64,000 nucleotides of DNA from contig JACRJB010000068.1 in assembly GCA_016215605.1 (NCBI GenBank), forward strand, positions 1-64,000. The letters are read 5' to 3'. The position numbers and the translations under genes are program-made. The notes below the pieces were generated by a model that saw only the letters and a list, made by a program, of their open reading frames with translations, made no database searches and was not told the DNA's origin. Shown in pieces: positions 51,214-61,627 of the stretch. How positions within the stretch are numbered: the stretch's first letter is position 1; the number at the start of each line of letters is the position of its first letter. The DNA is from Rhodopseudomonas palustris. Lineage in GTDB: Bacteria; Pseudomonadota; Alphaproteobacteria; Rhizobiales; Xanthobacteraceae.

Positions 51214-52821
51214 ATGGAGTTGTTCCTCCATTACTTGACCATGCCCTACATGATCCAGGGCATCGAGGTGACCCTGCAGGTCACCGCCCTCGGGCTCGGC
51301 GGCGGGCTGATCCTCGGCACGATCCTGGCGGGGATGCAGCTCAGCCGCTTCCGGCTGCTGTCATCCGCCGCCCGGATCTACACCGTCATCTTCCGCGGCA
51401 CGCCGCTGATCCTGCAGATGGTGTTCGCCTACGACGCGCTGCCGCATATCGGCATCAAGCTCCCCGCGATCCTCGCCGCCGGCCTGGCGCTCGCCTGCAA
51501 CGAAGCCCCGTTCATCGCCGAGATGCTGCGCGCCGGCGTCCTCGGGGTCGAGAAGGGCCAGCTCCTCGCCGGCCAGGCGCTCGGCATGACGCCCGGCGTG
51601 CTGATGCGCCGGATCATCGCCCCGCAGGCGATCCGCACGATGATTCCGGCGTTCGGCAACGAGGCCGTCAGCGCGCTGAAGAACTCGTCGCTGGCCTCGG
51701 TGATCGCCGTGCAGGAGCTGACGCTGCGCTCGACGCAGCTCGCGTCCTCGACCTTCGATTTCTTCTCGATCTTCTTCGCCTCCGGCCTGATCTATCTGCT
51801 GCTGACCACCGCGATCTCCGCGATCCAGATCTTCCTCGAGTGGCTGTTCGATCTCGACCGCACCTCCAAGCAGGTCACGCTGATGCGCTTCCTGCCCTGG
51901 TACCGCGCCCAGGGGATCGACGATCCGCTACAGGATCAGGAGCCCGCGCCGGAGATCCTGCCGGACGGCGGCGTCGCCGAACTGCCGCCGCCGCGCGTGG
52001 CTCAGAGCCGCGTCGATCGTGCCGAACGCGCCAAGACGCTCGTTCACAACGATGTCGCCGTCGCCGTGAAGGCGCTGCGCAAGAACTACGACGCCAACGT
52101 CGTGCTCGACGGCGTCGATCTCACCGTGCGCAACGGCGAAGTGATCGCGCTGCTCGGCCCGTCCGGCTCCGGCAAGAGCACGCTGCTGCGCTGTATCAAC
52201 AATCTCGAATTGTGGAACGACGGCACCATCGAGGTCGGCGGCCGCCGGCTCGGCTTCAATCATTTCGGCAAGCCGCTGTCGCCGCGGATGGCCGCGCAGG
52301 CGCGCGCCGAAGTCGGCGTCGGCATGGTGTTTCAGCAGTTCAATCTGTTCGGCCATCTCACCGCCAAGGAGAATATCGCCGGGCCGCTGCGCTGGGTGCA
52401 CGGCATTGCTCCTGACGAGGCGGAGCGCCGTGCGCTCGAACTGCTCGAACGCGTCGGCCTGTCGCATCGCGCCGATGCGCTGCCGCGGCATCTGTCCGGC
52501 GGCCAGCAGCAGCGCGTCGCCATCGCCCGCGCCATCGCGCCCAATCCGAGCGTGCTGCTGCTGGATGAGCCGACTTCGGCGCTCGATCCCGAACTGGTCA
52601 ACGAGGTGCTGGAAGTGATCCGCCGCCTCGCGGTCGAGGACGGCCTCACCATGATCATCTCGACGCATCAGCTGCGCTTCGCCAGCGAAGTCGCCGACCG
52701 CGTCGTGCTGCTCGCCGGCGGTTCGATCATCGAGGAAGGCCCGGCCGACCAAGTGCTCAATCATCCGAAGAACCCGGTCGCGCAGCGCTTCCTCAACGCC
52801 ATGGAAGCCGAAGTCTCGTGA
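51214..52821 (+). CDS. Amino-acid ABC transporter permease fused to ATPase
   Basis: A single 535-residue chain joins a HisMQ-type permease (residues 1-215; EAA-like loop EAPFIAEMLRAGVLGVEKGQ with LLAGQALGM) to a complete GlnQ-type ATPase (about 280-535: Walker A GPSGSGKS 315-322, signature LSGGQQQR at 427-434, LLLDEPTSALDP, STHQLRFA). A Pro/Glu linker lies between. These are usually separate genes, so this is a genuine fusion with one start and no internal stop. The nearby binding protein would deliver the substrate. Confidence 0.9.
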   Translation: MELFLHYLTMPYMIQGIEVTLQVTALGLGGGLILGTILAGMQLSRFRLLSSAARIYTVIFRGTPLILQMVFAYDALPHIGIKLPAILAAGLALACNEAPFIAEMLRAGVLGVEKGQLLAGQALGMTPGVLMRRIIAPQAIRTMIPAFGNEAVSALKNSSLASVIAVQELTLRSTQLASSTFDFFSIFFASGLIYLLLTTAISAIQIFLEWLFDLDRTSKQVTLMRFLPWYRAQGIDDPLQDQEPAPEILPDGGVAELPPPRVAQSRVDRAERAKTLVHNDVAVAVKALRKNYDANVVLDGVDLTVRNGEVIALLGPSGSGKSTLLRCINNLELWNDGTIEVGGRRLGFNHFGKPLSPRMAAQARAEVGVGMVFQQFNLFGHLTAKENIAGPLRWVHGIAPDEAERRALELLERVGLSHRADALPRHLSGGQQQRVAIARAIAPNPSVLLLDEPTSALDPELVNEVLEVIRRLAVEDGLTMIISTHQLRFASEVADRVVLLAGGSIIEEGPADQVLNHPKNPVAQRFLNAMEAEVS

Positions 52822-52864
52822 CCGCCGTCTGCTTTCTCATTTGTTTCCCGTCGAGGATCTCAGC

Positions 52865-54106
52865 ATGAAGCATCATCTGCTCCCGGTGTCGCCCAAGACC
52901 GTTCATTGGGGCTATTTCAGCAAGGTGGTGGCGCCGTCGCTGACCCTGAAGTCCGGCGACCGCGCCACCATCGAGACGCTGACGCACCACGCCGGCGACG
53001 ATTACGAGCGCATGATCGAGGGCGATCCCGGCGCCGAGAGCGTGTTCAAATGGACCCGCGAGCACAAGGCGATGGTTCGCCGCGGCGCTGGCCCGACCGA
53101 AGGGCCGTTCATCCGCGGCTCCGGCGAGGGCGTCGGCGTGCATCTGCTCACCGGCCCGGTGGCGATCGAAGGCGCCGAGCCGGGCGATGTGCTCGAAGTG
53201 CGCATCCTCGACGTTCGGCCGCGGCCGGCCTGCAAGGCCTGCCACGCCGGCAAGTGCTTCGGCTCCAACATCGCGGCGAATTGGGGCTTCCACTATCACG
53301 ATTTGATCGAAGAGCCGAAGCCACGCGAGGTCATCACCATCTTCGAGCTCGACACCTCGGGCGAGCCGTTCGCCAAGGCGGTCTACAACTACGTCTGGAC
53401 GCCGCAGACGGACCCGGACGGCATCGTGCATCCGACCATCGATTATCCCGGCGTGCCGGTCGATCACCGCACCATCATCAAGCGCGAGAACATCCTCAGT
53501 AACGTCAAGGTGCCGGCGCGGCTGCATTTCGGCACGATGGGGCTAGCGCCGTCCGAGGAAGATTTCGTCTCCTCGATCCCGCCGAGCTACACCGGCGGCA
53601 ATATCGACGACTGGCGGGTCGGCAAGGGCGCCAAGATGTACTACCCGGTCGCGGTGCCGGGCGCGTTCTTCTCGGTCGGCGATCCGCATGCGGCGCAAGG
53701 TGACAGCGAACTCGGCGGCACCGCGATCGAGACCTCGCTGACCGGCGATTTCGAATTCATCCTGCACAAGAAGAACGACCTCGGCGGCACGCCGCTCGAA
53801 GGCCTGACGCATCCGATGCTGGAGACGCCGGAGGCCTGGTCGGTGTACGGCTTCACCTATCCGAACTATCTGGCCGAGCTCGGCGCCAATGCGCAGCTGG
53901 AAATCGCCAACCACTCCAGCCTCGACCGGGCGATGCGCGACGCCTTCCGCAAGATGCGGCGGTTCCTGATGACCGTGCACAAGCTCAGCGAGGACGAGGC
54001 GATTTCGCTGATGTCGGTCGGCGCCGATTTCGGCGTCACCCAGGTGGTCGACGCCAATTGGGGCGTGCACGGCACCATCCGCAAGAACATGTTCCGCTGC
54101 GACTAG
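52865..54106 (+). CDS. Acetamidase/formamidase family protein
   Basis: A 413-residue FmdA/AmdA-family amidase. HWGYFSKVVAPSLTLKSGDR, ETLTHHAGDDYERMIEGD, a TGPVAIEGAEPGDVLEVRIL segment and VGDPHAAQGDSELGGTA are conserved. It likely hydrolyses formamide, acetamide or a related amide to ammonia and acid. It has a C-x2-C-x4-C cluster (ACKACHAGKC) that the fused paralogue lacks. A GAGGATC ribosome binding site supports the ATG at 52865. Confidence 0.9.
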   Translation: MKHHLLPVSPKTVHWGYFSKVVAPSLTLKSGDRATIETLTHHAGDDYERMIEGDPGAESVFKWTREHKAMVRRGAGPTEGPFIRGSGEGVGVHLLTGPVAIEGAEPGDVLEVRILDVRPRPACKACHAGKCFGSNIAANWGFHYHDLIEEPKPREVITIFELDTSGEPFAKAVYNYVWTPQTDPDGIVHPTIDYPGVPVDHRTIIKRENILSNVKVPARLHFGTMGLAPSEEDFVSSIPPSYTGGNIDDWRVGKGAKMYYPVAVPGAFFSVGDPHAAQGDSELGGTAIETSLTGDFEFILHKKNDLGGTPLEGLTHPMLETPEAWSVYGFTYPNYLAELGANAQLEIANHSSLDRAMRDAFRKMRRFLMTVHKLSEDEAISLMSVGADFGVTQVVDANWGVHGTIRKNMFRCD

Positions 54107-54198
54107 GCACGCCAATGAGCAGGCTGGTGGTCGGGCAATGCGCCGTCTGCTTCGGGATGGCACGGGGGTTGCTTGGTTTCGGCCAGGAAGGCCGAGCC

Positions 54199-56535
54199 AT
54201 GAGTCTGCGTCCCTATTCCAGCGAGTCGTATTGCGAAGGCGAGCGTCCCGAAGCCTGGCGCGATGTGCTGGAGTCGCTCGGCTTGCAGCCCGCCGCCGCC
54301 GCAACCAGCCATGCCGGCCACGCCACCGCGGTGCGCCGCAGTTCCGAAGGCGTGACCCTGGCGACGCTGTCGGCCGGCCCACAGGCCGTGGCGGCTCACG
54401 CCGATGCCCACGGCGATCAGCCGCTGGTGCTGCTGCCGCTCGAGGACGGCGTCTCGCTGAAGACCTCTGCTGGCCACCAGATCATCGCGGCCGGGCATCT
54501 GCTGCTGCTGCCACGGGCGAGCGGCTGGAGCCTGTCGTTTTCACGCGATCTCCGCGCCGTGGTGTTGTCGGTGTCGTGCGATGCGGCGCGGAGCCGGACC
54601 ATGGCGCCACGATTGACCGAGGTGCAGCAGATCGCGCCGAGTGGCTTCGGCGAGCTGTTTGTGCGGATGTTGGAAAGCGCCGCTCGCCATCTCGAAACGT
54701 TGTCTGATGCCGAATGGCCGGCTGCCGCGCAGGGCCTCGCCGATTTGCTGCCGACGCTGATGCGTCAAGTGCCGGCGCCATCCGACCTGAATGCCGGCAC
54801 CGCCAACAAGGCGGCGACGCTGCAGCGGCTGTGTCAGGCGATCGAACGCCGGCTCGACGATCCGGATCTGACACCCGCCAAGGTCGCGGCCGCCGAAGGC
54901 ATCTCCGAGCGCTATCTGCAAAAGCTGTTCGGCGGCACCGGATCGAGCTTCACGCACTACTTACGCGAGCGCCGGCTGCAGCGGACTTGCGCGGATCTGG
55001 CCAATCCGGCCGAGGCGCATCATTCGATTTCCGAGATCGCGTTCCGTGCCGGCTTCAACGACTCGGCGCATTTCAGCCGCGCCTTCCGCCATCGCTTCGG
55101 CGTGTCGCCACGCGAATATCGGCAGACGGAGGCGGAGCGTCATGCGGCGACGGCCGCAGCGGTCGCGCAGCGTGGCTGGCCGCAGCAGGCGCTGGTGCAG
55201 CTGCGCAATCAGCCGACAGCGAGCGCGGCGCGGCGGCCGGCTGTCGAGTTTCCGGCGTTGGAGTTCTGCGCCGGGACCACGCCGCAGCATTATCATCTCG
55301 CAGCCGACGCATCGCGCGTGCATTGGGGATACTTCAGCCGCTCGCTGGCGCCGCAGATCGAGATTGCGTCGGGCGACACCATCACCATCGAGACGCTGAC
55401 GCAGCACGCCTCCGACGATCCCGAGCGGATGATCAGCGGCGACGCCGGCGCCGAAAGCGTGTTTCACTGGACGCACGATCAGAAGAACGTCGATCGCCGT
55501 GGGGCGGGGCCGCTCGACGCTTCGATCTACGGTCGCGGCGCCGGCGAAGGTTTCGGCGTGCACATCTGCACCGGTCCGGTCGCGGTGAAGGACGCGCAAC
55601 CCGGCGACGTGCTGGAGATCCGCATCCTCGACATCGTGCCGCGCGCCAGCCGCAATCCCGACTTCAAGGGCCGGGTGTTCGGCAGCAGCGTTGCCGCGTG
55701 GTGGGGCTATCACTACAAGGAGTTTCTCGCCGAGCAGCACGCCCACGAGGCGGTGACGATCTACGAGATCTTCGCCGATGAGGCGGCGCCTTATGCGCGC
55801 GCCGCTTACTCCTATCGCTGGGCTCCGCAGGTCGATCCGTTCGGCACGGTGCACACCACTTACGATTATCCGGGCGTGCCGGTGCAGCCGTCGTCGGTGC
55901 GGCGGCGTCACGACGTGCTCGACGGCGTGCGGATTCCGCTGCGGCCGCATTTCGGCGTGATCGCGCTGGCGCCGCGCGAGGCCGACTTCGTCGATTCGGT
56001 GCCGCCGTCCTATTTCGGCGGCAACCTCGACAATTGGCGGCTGGGCAAGGGATCGACGATCTATCTGCCGGTGTCGGTGCCGGGCGCGCTGCTGTCGGTC
56101 GGTGATCCGCACGCCGCGCAGGGCGACGGCGAACTCGGCGGCACCGCGATCGAGTGCTCGATGACCGGCACCTTCGAGGTGATCCTGCACAAGAAGGGCG
56201 AATTCGCCGACAAGCCGTTCGCCGATCTCACCTATCCGCTGATCGAGACCGCCACCGACTGGGTGCTGATGGGCTTCAGCCACCCGAACTACCTGGCCGA
56301 ATTCGGCGCCAAAGGGCAGAGCGAGGTCTACGCCACTTCGTCGCTCGATCTCGCCATGAAGGACGCGTTTCGCAAGATGCGACGCTTCCTGATGAGCATC
56401 AAGGGACTGACCGAGGACGAGGCGATCGCGCTGATGTCGGTCGCGGTCGATTTCGGCGTCACCCAGGTGGTGGACGGCAATTGGGGCGTCCACGCCATTC
56501 TCAGCAAACAGGTGTTCGCCGACGGGCGCGCCTGA
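54199..56535 (+). CDS. AraC-family regulator fused to a full acetamidase/formamidase domain
   Basis: A 778-residue protein with two halves. Residues 1-190 resemble an AraC sensing domain. About 200-312 contain a two-HTH AraC DNA-binding domain (LTPAKVAAAEGISERYLQKL, then ISEIAFRAGFNDSAHFSRAF and RHRFGVSPREYR). After a short linker, about 365-778 is a complete amidase domain paralogous to the neighbour (HWGYFSRSLAPQIEIASGDT, GAGPLDASIYGRGAGEGFGV, GDPHAAQGDGELGGTA). Core motifs are retained, so the domain could still hydrolyse amide or act as a ligand sensor. It follows the stand-alone amidase by 92 bases; other in-frame ATGs exist at 54058 and 54115. Confidence 0.9.
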   Translation: MSLRPYSSESYCEGERPEAWRDVLESLGLQPAAAATSHAGHATAVRRSSEGVTLATLSAGPQAVAAHADAHGDQPLVLLPLEDGVSLKTSAGHQIIAAGHLLLLPRASGWSLSFSRDLRAVVLSVSCDAARSRTMAPRLTEVQQIAPSGFGELFVRMLESAARHLETLSDAEWPAAAQGLADLLPTLMRQVPAPSDLNAGTANKAATLQRLCQAIERRLDDPDLTPAKVAAAEGISERYLQKLFGGTGSSFTHYLRERRLQRTCADLANPAEAHHSISEIAFRAGFNDSAHFSRAFRHRFGVSPREYRQTEAERHAATAAAVAQRGWPQQALVQLRNQPTASAARRPAVEFPALEFCAGTTPQHYHLAADASRVHWGYFSRSLAPQIEIASGDTITIETLTQHASDDPERMISGDAGAESVFHWTHDQKNVDRRGAGPLDASIYGRGAGEGFGVHICTGPVAVKDAQPGDVLEIRILDIVPRASRNPDFKGRVFGSSVAAWWGYHYKEFLAEQHAHEAVTIYEIFADEAAPYARAAYSYRWAPQVDPFGTVHTTYDYPGVPVQPSSVRRRHDVLDGVRIPLRPHFGVIALAPREADFVDSVPPSYFGGNLDNWRLGKGSTIYLPVSVPGALLSVGDPHAAQGDGELGGTAIECSMTGTFEVILHKKGEFADKPFADLTYPLIETATDWVLMGFSHPNYLAEFGAKGQSEVYATSSLDLAMKDAFRKMRRFLMSIKGLTEDEAIALMSVAVDFGVTQVVDGNWGVHAILSKQVFADGRA

Positions 56536-56555
56536 TCTCTCATGGAAGGTCGATC

Positions 56556-56942
56556 TTGAAGTTTCACATGATCCCCGGCGGCCCGAAGCCGGTCGCGCCG
56601 TTCAGCCACGCGGTCGAAATCGACGGCTTCGTCTTCGTCACCGGCCAGATGCCCGATACGCCGCAAACGCCGGGTGTGCTGCCGGACGGCATCGTGGCGC
56701 AGACCCGCGCGGTGATGGAAAATCTGCGCGTGGTGCTGGCCGGCCTCAACCTCGGGCTCGAGGACATCGTGATGAGCCGGATCTATCTCACCGAGTTCAA
56801 GCGCGACTACGCGGCGATGAACGAGACCTATCGCAGTTACTTCCCGGAAGGCCGCCTGCCGGCCCGCACCTGCGTCGGCGTCACCGGGCTGGCTTACGAC
56901 GCGCTGATCGAGATCGACCTGGTCTGTCGCCGCCCGGCGTGA
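56556..56942 (+). CDS. RidA/YjgF-family protein
   Basis: A 128-residue Rid-family protein. PVAPFSHAVEIDGFVFVTGQ, the AxxxNL helix, VVLAGLNLGLEDIV and the C-terminal PARTCVGVTGLAYDALIEID include the conserved Arg. Such proteins hydrolyse imine/enamine intermediates or bind ligands. The start is TTG at 56556 with GGAAGG 6 bases before it; the downstream ATG is too far from that site. It is the last gene after the amidases and convergent with the GntR gene. Confidence 0.88.
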   Translation: MKFHMIPGGPKPVAPFSHAVEIDGFVFVTGQMPDTPQTPGVLPDGIVAQTRAVMENLRVVLAGLNLGLEDIVMSRIYLTEFKRDYAAMNETYRSYFPEGRLPARTCVGVTGLAYDALIEIDLVCRRPA

Positions 56943-56946
56943 GACG

Positions 56947-57762
56947 TCACGCCGTCGGCGCCGCGCCGGCGATGGTCGGCTTGCCGGTGCCGATCTCGTC
57001 GGCCAGCGCCAGCGCGCTGAGGTCGAAGGCCTCGCCGCGGATCTGCGACAGCGTCGCCAGCGCGCGGTCGCGGTCGCCTTCGAGAAGCTGGCCGAGATGA
57101 GTGGCCGCGGCATTCGGCCGATGCTGCCGGATCGCCTTCAGCGTCGACGCCATCAGATCGGCGGCGAGCCTTCGAATCTCCTGCGTCTGATAATCCAGCG
57201 GTGATTTCCAGATCGTCGTCCACACCGTCTGATTGGCCAGGTCGGTGAGCAGATCGACCAGAAGCTGATTGCCGGAGCCGCGCGCGATGGTCTTGACCGC
57301 GCGCGTCGTCGTGCGCGCGAAGGCGATCGGATCGTCGGGTTCGACCTGTGCCTTCAATTCCTCGCAGCGGCGCGCCAGCGTCTCGATGTAGCTTTCCACC
57401 GGCGACGTCGCCATGGTCCGCACCGCCAGCATCGACAGCGCGGTGCGGACGTTGAACAGATCGGCGACCGATTTCAGCGACACCGGCTTGATGTAGGCGC
57501 CGCGGCGCGGCAGCAGTTCGACCAGCCGGCGACGTTCGAGAATCCGGATCGCTTCACGGATCGGGCCGCGGCTGACGCCGAAATCGCGCGCGAGATCGAG
57601 CTCGACCAGCCGCTCGCCCGCCTTGCGTCGACCGGAGATGATCTCGGCGCCGAGTTCTTCGGCGACCTGATCGGGCAGCGTGCGCGGCGCAAACCGCCGC
57701 TCGGTGGTGCCGTCGGTCCCGGCTGGTGGCCTGCGATAGGTCGCTGCCAAGACGTCCTCCAT
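56947..57762 (-). CDS. GntR-family transcriptional regulator, FCD (FadR) type
   Basis: A 271-residue regulator with a winged HTH (RTLPDQVAEELGAEIISGRR, then DFGVSRGPIREAIRILERRR and LVELLPRRGAYI) and a C-terminal FCD effector domain (VRTMATSP... HRPNAAATHLGQLLEGDRDR). The frame extends 28 codons farther but the domain starts at about 57762. It is divergent from the peptide ABC operon across a perfect palindrome at 57801-57818, which is its probable operator. The effector is unknown. Confidence 0.92.
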   Translation of the reverse strand: MEDVLAATYRRPPAGTDGTTERRFAPRTLPDQVAEELGAEIISGRRKAGERLVELDLARDFGVSRGPIREAIRILERRRLVELLPRRGAYIKPVSLKSVADLFNVRTALSMLAVRTMATSPVESYIETLARRCEELKAQVEPDDPIAFARTTTRAVKTIARGSGNQLLVDLLTDLANQTVWTTIWKSPLDYQTQEIRRLAADLMASTLKAIRQHRPNAAATHLGQLLEGDRDRALATLSQIRGEAFDLSALALADEIGTGKPTIAGAAPTA

Positions 57763-57800
57763 GATGTTCTTCCGTCGTGCGGGACAAACTAGCGCGGCAG

Positions 57801-57818
57801 TCAATTGTTGACAATTGA
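57801..57818. promoter_or_regulatory. Probable GntR operator (perfect palindrome)
   Basis: TCAATTGT (57801-57808) and ACAATTGA (57811-57818) are exact reverse complements separated by TG. It sits between the FCD regulator start (57762) and the ABC ATPase start (57922), the usual place for such a regulator's site. Confidence 0.78.
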
Positions 57819-57921
57819 CAATCGCTCCCCTTTGATTGGGGTTCATCGCGCGGTGAAATCGGCGGCAAGCCGAGGAGCGATGAAACGGTCCTCAGCGGAT
57901 CGGGACCGATGGGAGGATGAG

Positions 57922-58979
<1,058 letters not shown>

Positions 58980-58980
<1 letters not shown>

Positions 58981-60008
58981 TGACCGCCGCACGACACGAC
59001 GCTGCCGACGCCGGCATTCTTGCGGTGCGCGATCTGCGCATCCTGTTTCCGTCGCGCGACGGCCGGGACACCGTCAAGGCGATCGACGGCATGGATTTCG
59101 AGGTGAAAGTCGGCGAGACCTTCGGGGTGATCGGCGAATCCGGCTCGGGCAAGACCACGCTCGGCCGCGCTCTGGTGTCGCTGCTGCGGCCGACCTACGG
59201 CCAGATCCTGCACGACGGCACCGACCCGGCCACGCTCGGCAGCCGGGCGTTCCGCCAGCACCGCCGCGACTATCAGATCATCTTTCAGGATCCGAACGCG
59301 GCCCTCAATCCGCGGATGACCATCATCGACAGCGTGGTCGAGCCGCTCGAGATCCTCCGCGAAGGCGACGCGGCGTCGCGCCGCCGCCGCGGCATCGAGA
59401 TGCTGGAACGCGTCGGGCTCGCGGCCGAAGCGGCCGATCGCTATCCGCACCAGCTCTCGGGCGGGCAGAAGCAGCGCGTCAACATCGCGCGCGTGCTGAC
59501 GCTGCGCCCCAAGGTGATCGTCTGCGACGAGGTGGTCGCGGCGCTCGACGTCTCGATCCGCGGCGACGTGCTCAATCTGTTTGCCGATCTGCAGCGCGAG
59601 TTCGGCCTGACCTATGTGTTCATCACGCACGACATTTCGGTGGTGTCGCACATCTCCGATCGGATCGCGGTGACCTATCTCGGCAAGCTGATGGAGCTCG
59701 GCCCGGCCGAGGATGTGGTCGAGCGGCCGCTGCATCCCTATACGCGCGCGCTGTTGTCGTCCGAGCCGATTCCGCTGCCGTCTCATCTGCGGGTCGATCG
59801 CCGCATCATTCTGGAAGGCGAGATCCCGAGCCCGGTCTCGCCGCCGTCGGGCTGCCGTTTCCGCACGCGCTGTCCGTCGGTGCAGCCGCGCTGCGCCGAG
59901 GACGTGCCGGCCTGGCGCGAAGTCAGGCCCGGCCATCTCGTCGCCTGCCATTTCGCGACCGCCGAAGGGCCGCCGGCCGACAATCAACAGGCGCGATCAG
60001 CGTCATAA
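58980..60008 (+). CDS. Oligopeptide-type ABC transporter ATPase (DppF/OppF-like)
   Basis: A 342-residue second ATPase. Walker A is GESGSGKT, the signature LSGGQKQR and Walker B VIVCDEVVAALD. A C-terminal RCPSVQPRC Cys motif is present. Most peptide systems have two such ATPases, one per half. It is coupled to the upstream ATPase by a one-base overlap. Confidence 0.92.
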
Positions 60009-60024
60009 TCATCGGGAGGACGAC

Positions 60025-61578
60025 ATGCGGATATTCGACCTGGGACAACGAACCTTGCGACGCCGGGACATTCTGGCGCTGATCGGCGGCGGTGTCGCGG
60101 CGGGTGCGCTCGGCCTGCCGGCGCTGGCGCAGGAAGCCAAGAAGGGCGGCGTGCTGATGGTGGCGGCGCCCGCCAATCCGTCGTCGCTCGACCCGGCCAC
60201 CGGCGGCGCGGGCTCCGACCACAGCATTCTCTGGACCATGTACGACACGCTGGTCGAGTGGGACTACGACACGCTGAAGCCGAAGCCCGGCATGGCGAAA
60301 TGGTCGTACCCCAATCCGAACACCATGGTGCTCGACATCACCAGCGGCATTCAGTTCCACGACGGCACGCCGCTCGATGCCGAGGCCGTCAAGTTCAACC
60401 TCGAGCGCAATCGCTCGGACCAGCGCTCCAACGTCAAGCCGGATCTCGCCAGCGTCGAGTCGATCGAGGTCACCGGCCCGCTGCAGGTGACGCTCAAGCT
60501 GAAGAACCCCGACACCGCGCTGCCGGCGATCCTGTCGGATCGCGCCGGAATGATGGTGTCACCCACCAACATCAAGGCGCTCGGCACCGACACCGACCGC
60601 AAGCCGGTCGGCGCCGGTCCCTGGAAGTTCGTTCGCTGGAACGACAACGAAATCATCGTCGTGGCGCGGCACGAGAACTACTGGCGCAAGGGGCGGCCGT
60701 ATCTCGACGGCATCGAGTTCAACATCATCACCGAGAACGCCACGGCGCTGCGCTCGGTCGTGGCCGGCCAGAACGACATGGCGTTCCAGTTGCCGGCGCG
60801 GCTCAAGCCGGTGATCGAGCGGGCCAAGGATCTGGCGATGGTCAGTTCCCCGACGCTGTACTGCATTCAGGTGTATTTCAACTACGCCCGCGCGCCGCTC
60901 GACAATCTCAAGGTCCGCCAGGCAATCAACTTCGCGCTCGATCGCGAGACCTTCGTCAAGGCGACCCTGGGCGGGCTCGGCGAACCGGCGCGGATGACCC
61001 TGCCGAGTTCGCATTGGGCTTACAACAAGGATGTGGCGGGGACCTATCCGCACGATCCGGAGCGGGCGAAGAAGCTGCTCGCCGAGGCGGGCTACAAGGA
61101 CGGCCTTGAGATGACGATCGGCGGCTACACCGATCAGGATTCGGTGCGCCGTGGCGAGGTGATCCAGGACCAGCTCGGCAAGGTCGGCATCCGCCTGAAA
61201 TTCACCCGCGGCACCATCGCCGAGATCAGCGCGCAGTTCTTCGCCCAGGAGAAGAAGTTCGACCTCTTGGTGTCGGCCTGGACCGGACGGCCCGATCCGA
61301 GCATGACCTATGCGCTCGGCTTCGACAAAGGCGCGTACTACAACGCCGGCCGCACCGCGGACCCGGAGCTGTCCAAGCTGATCCTCGAAAGCCGCGTCAG
61401 CGAGGATCTCGCCAAGCGCGCCGAAGTGTTCGCCAAGATCCAGCGCATCACGGTGGAACAGGCGCTGTCGGCGCCGCTGGCGTTCCAGTTCGAACTCGAT
61501 GCGCTGTCCTCCAAGGTGAAGGGCTTCAAGCCCAATCTGCTCGGCAAGCCGAAGTTCGAGAACATCTCCCTCGCGTGA
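60025..61578 (+). CDS. ABC transporter substrate-binding protein, family 5 (DppA/OppA type)
   Basis: A 517-residue periplasmic binding protein. A twin-arginine-like LRRRDILALIGGG signal at the N-terminus, then SSLDPATGG, RPYLDGIEF and WKFVRWNDNEIIVVAR identify SBP family 5. Such proteins bind peptides, nickel or other ligands; the ligand is unknown. A GGGAGG ribosome binding site supports the ATG at 60025. Confidence 0.9.
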   Translation: MRIFDLGQRTLRRRDILALIGGGVAAGALGLPALAQEAKKGGVLMVAAPANPSSLDPATGGAGSDHSILWTMYDTLVEWDYDTLKPKPGMAKWSYPNPNTMVLDITSGIQFHDGTPLDAEAVKFNLERNRSDQRSNVKPDLASVESIEVTGPLQVTLKLKNPDTALPAILSDRAGMMVSPTNIKALGTDTDRKPVGAGPWKFVRWNDNEIIVVARHENYWRKGRPYLDGIEFNIITENATALRSVVAGQNDMAFQLPARLKPVIERAKDLAMVSSPTLYCIQVYFNYARAPLDNLKVRQAINFALDRETFVKATLGGLGEPARMTLPSSHWAYNKDVAGTYPHDPERAKKLLAEAGYKDGLEMTIGGYTDQDSVRRGEVIQDQLGKVGIRLKFTRGTIAEISAQFFAQEKKFDLLVSAWTGRPDPSMTYALGFDKGAYYNAGRTADPELSKLILESRVSEDLAKRAEVFAKIQRITVEQALSAPLAFQFELDALSSKVKGFKPNLLGKPKFENISLA

Positions 61579-61627
61579 GCGAACGGCGCCGCAGGCTGCT
61601 GCGGCGCCCGTTCCGGATTGAAACTCC

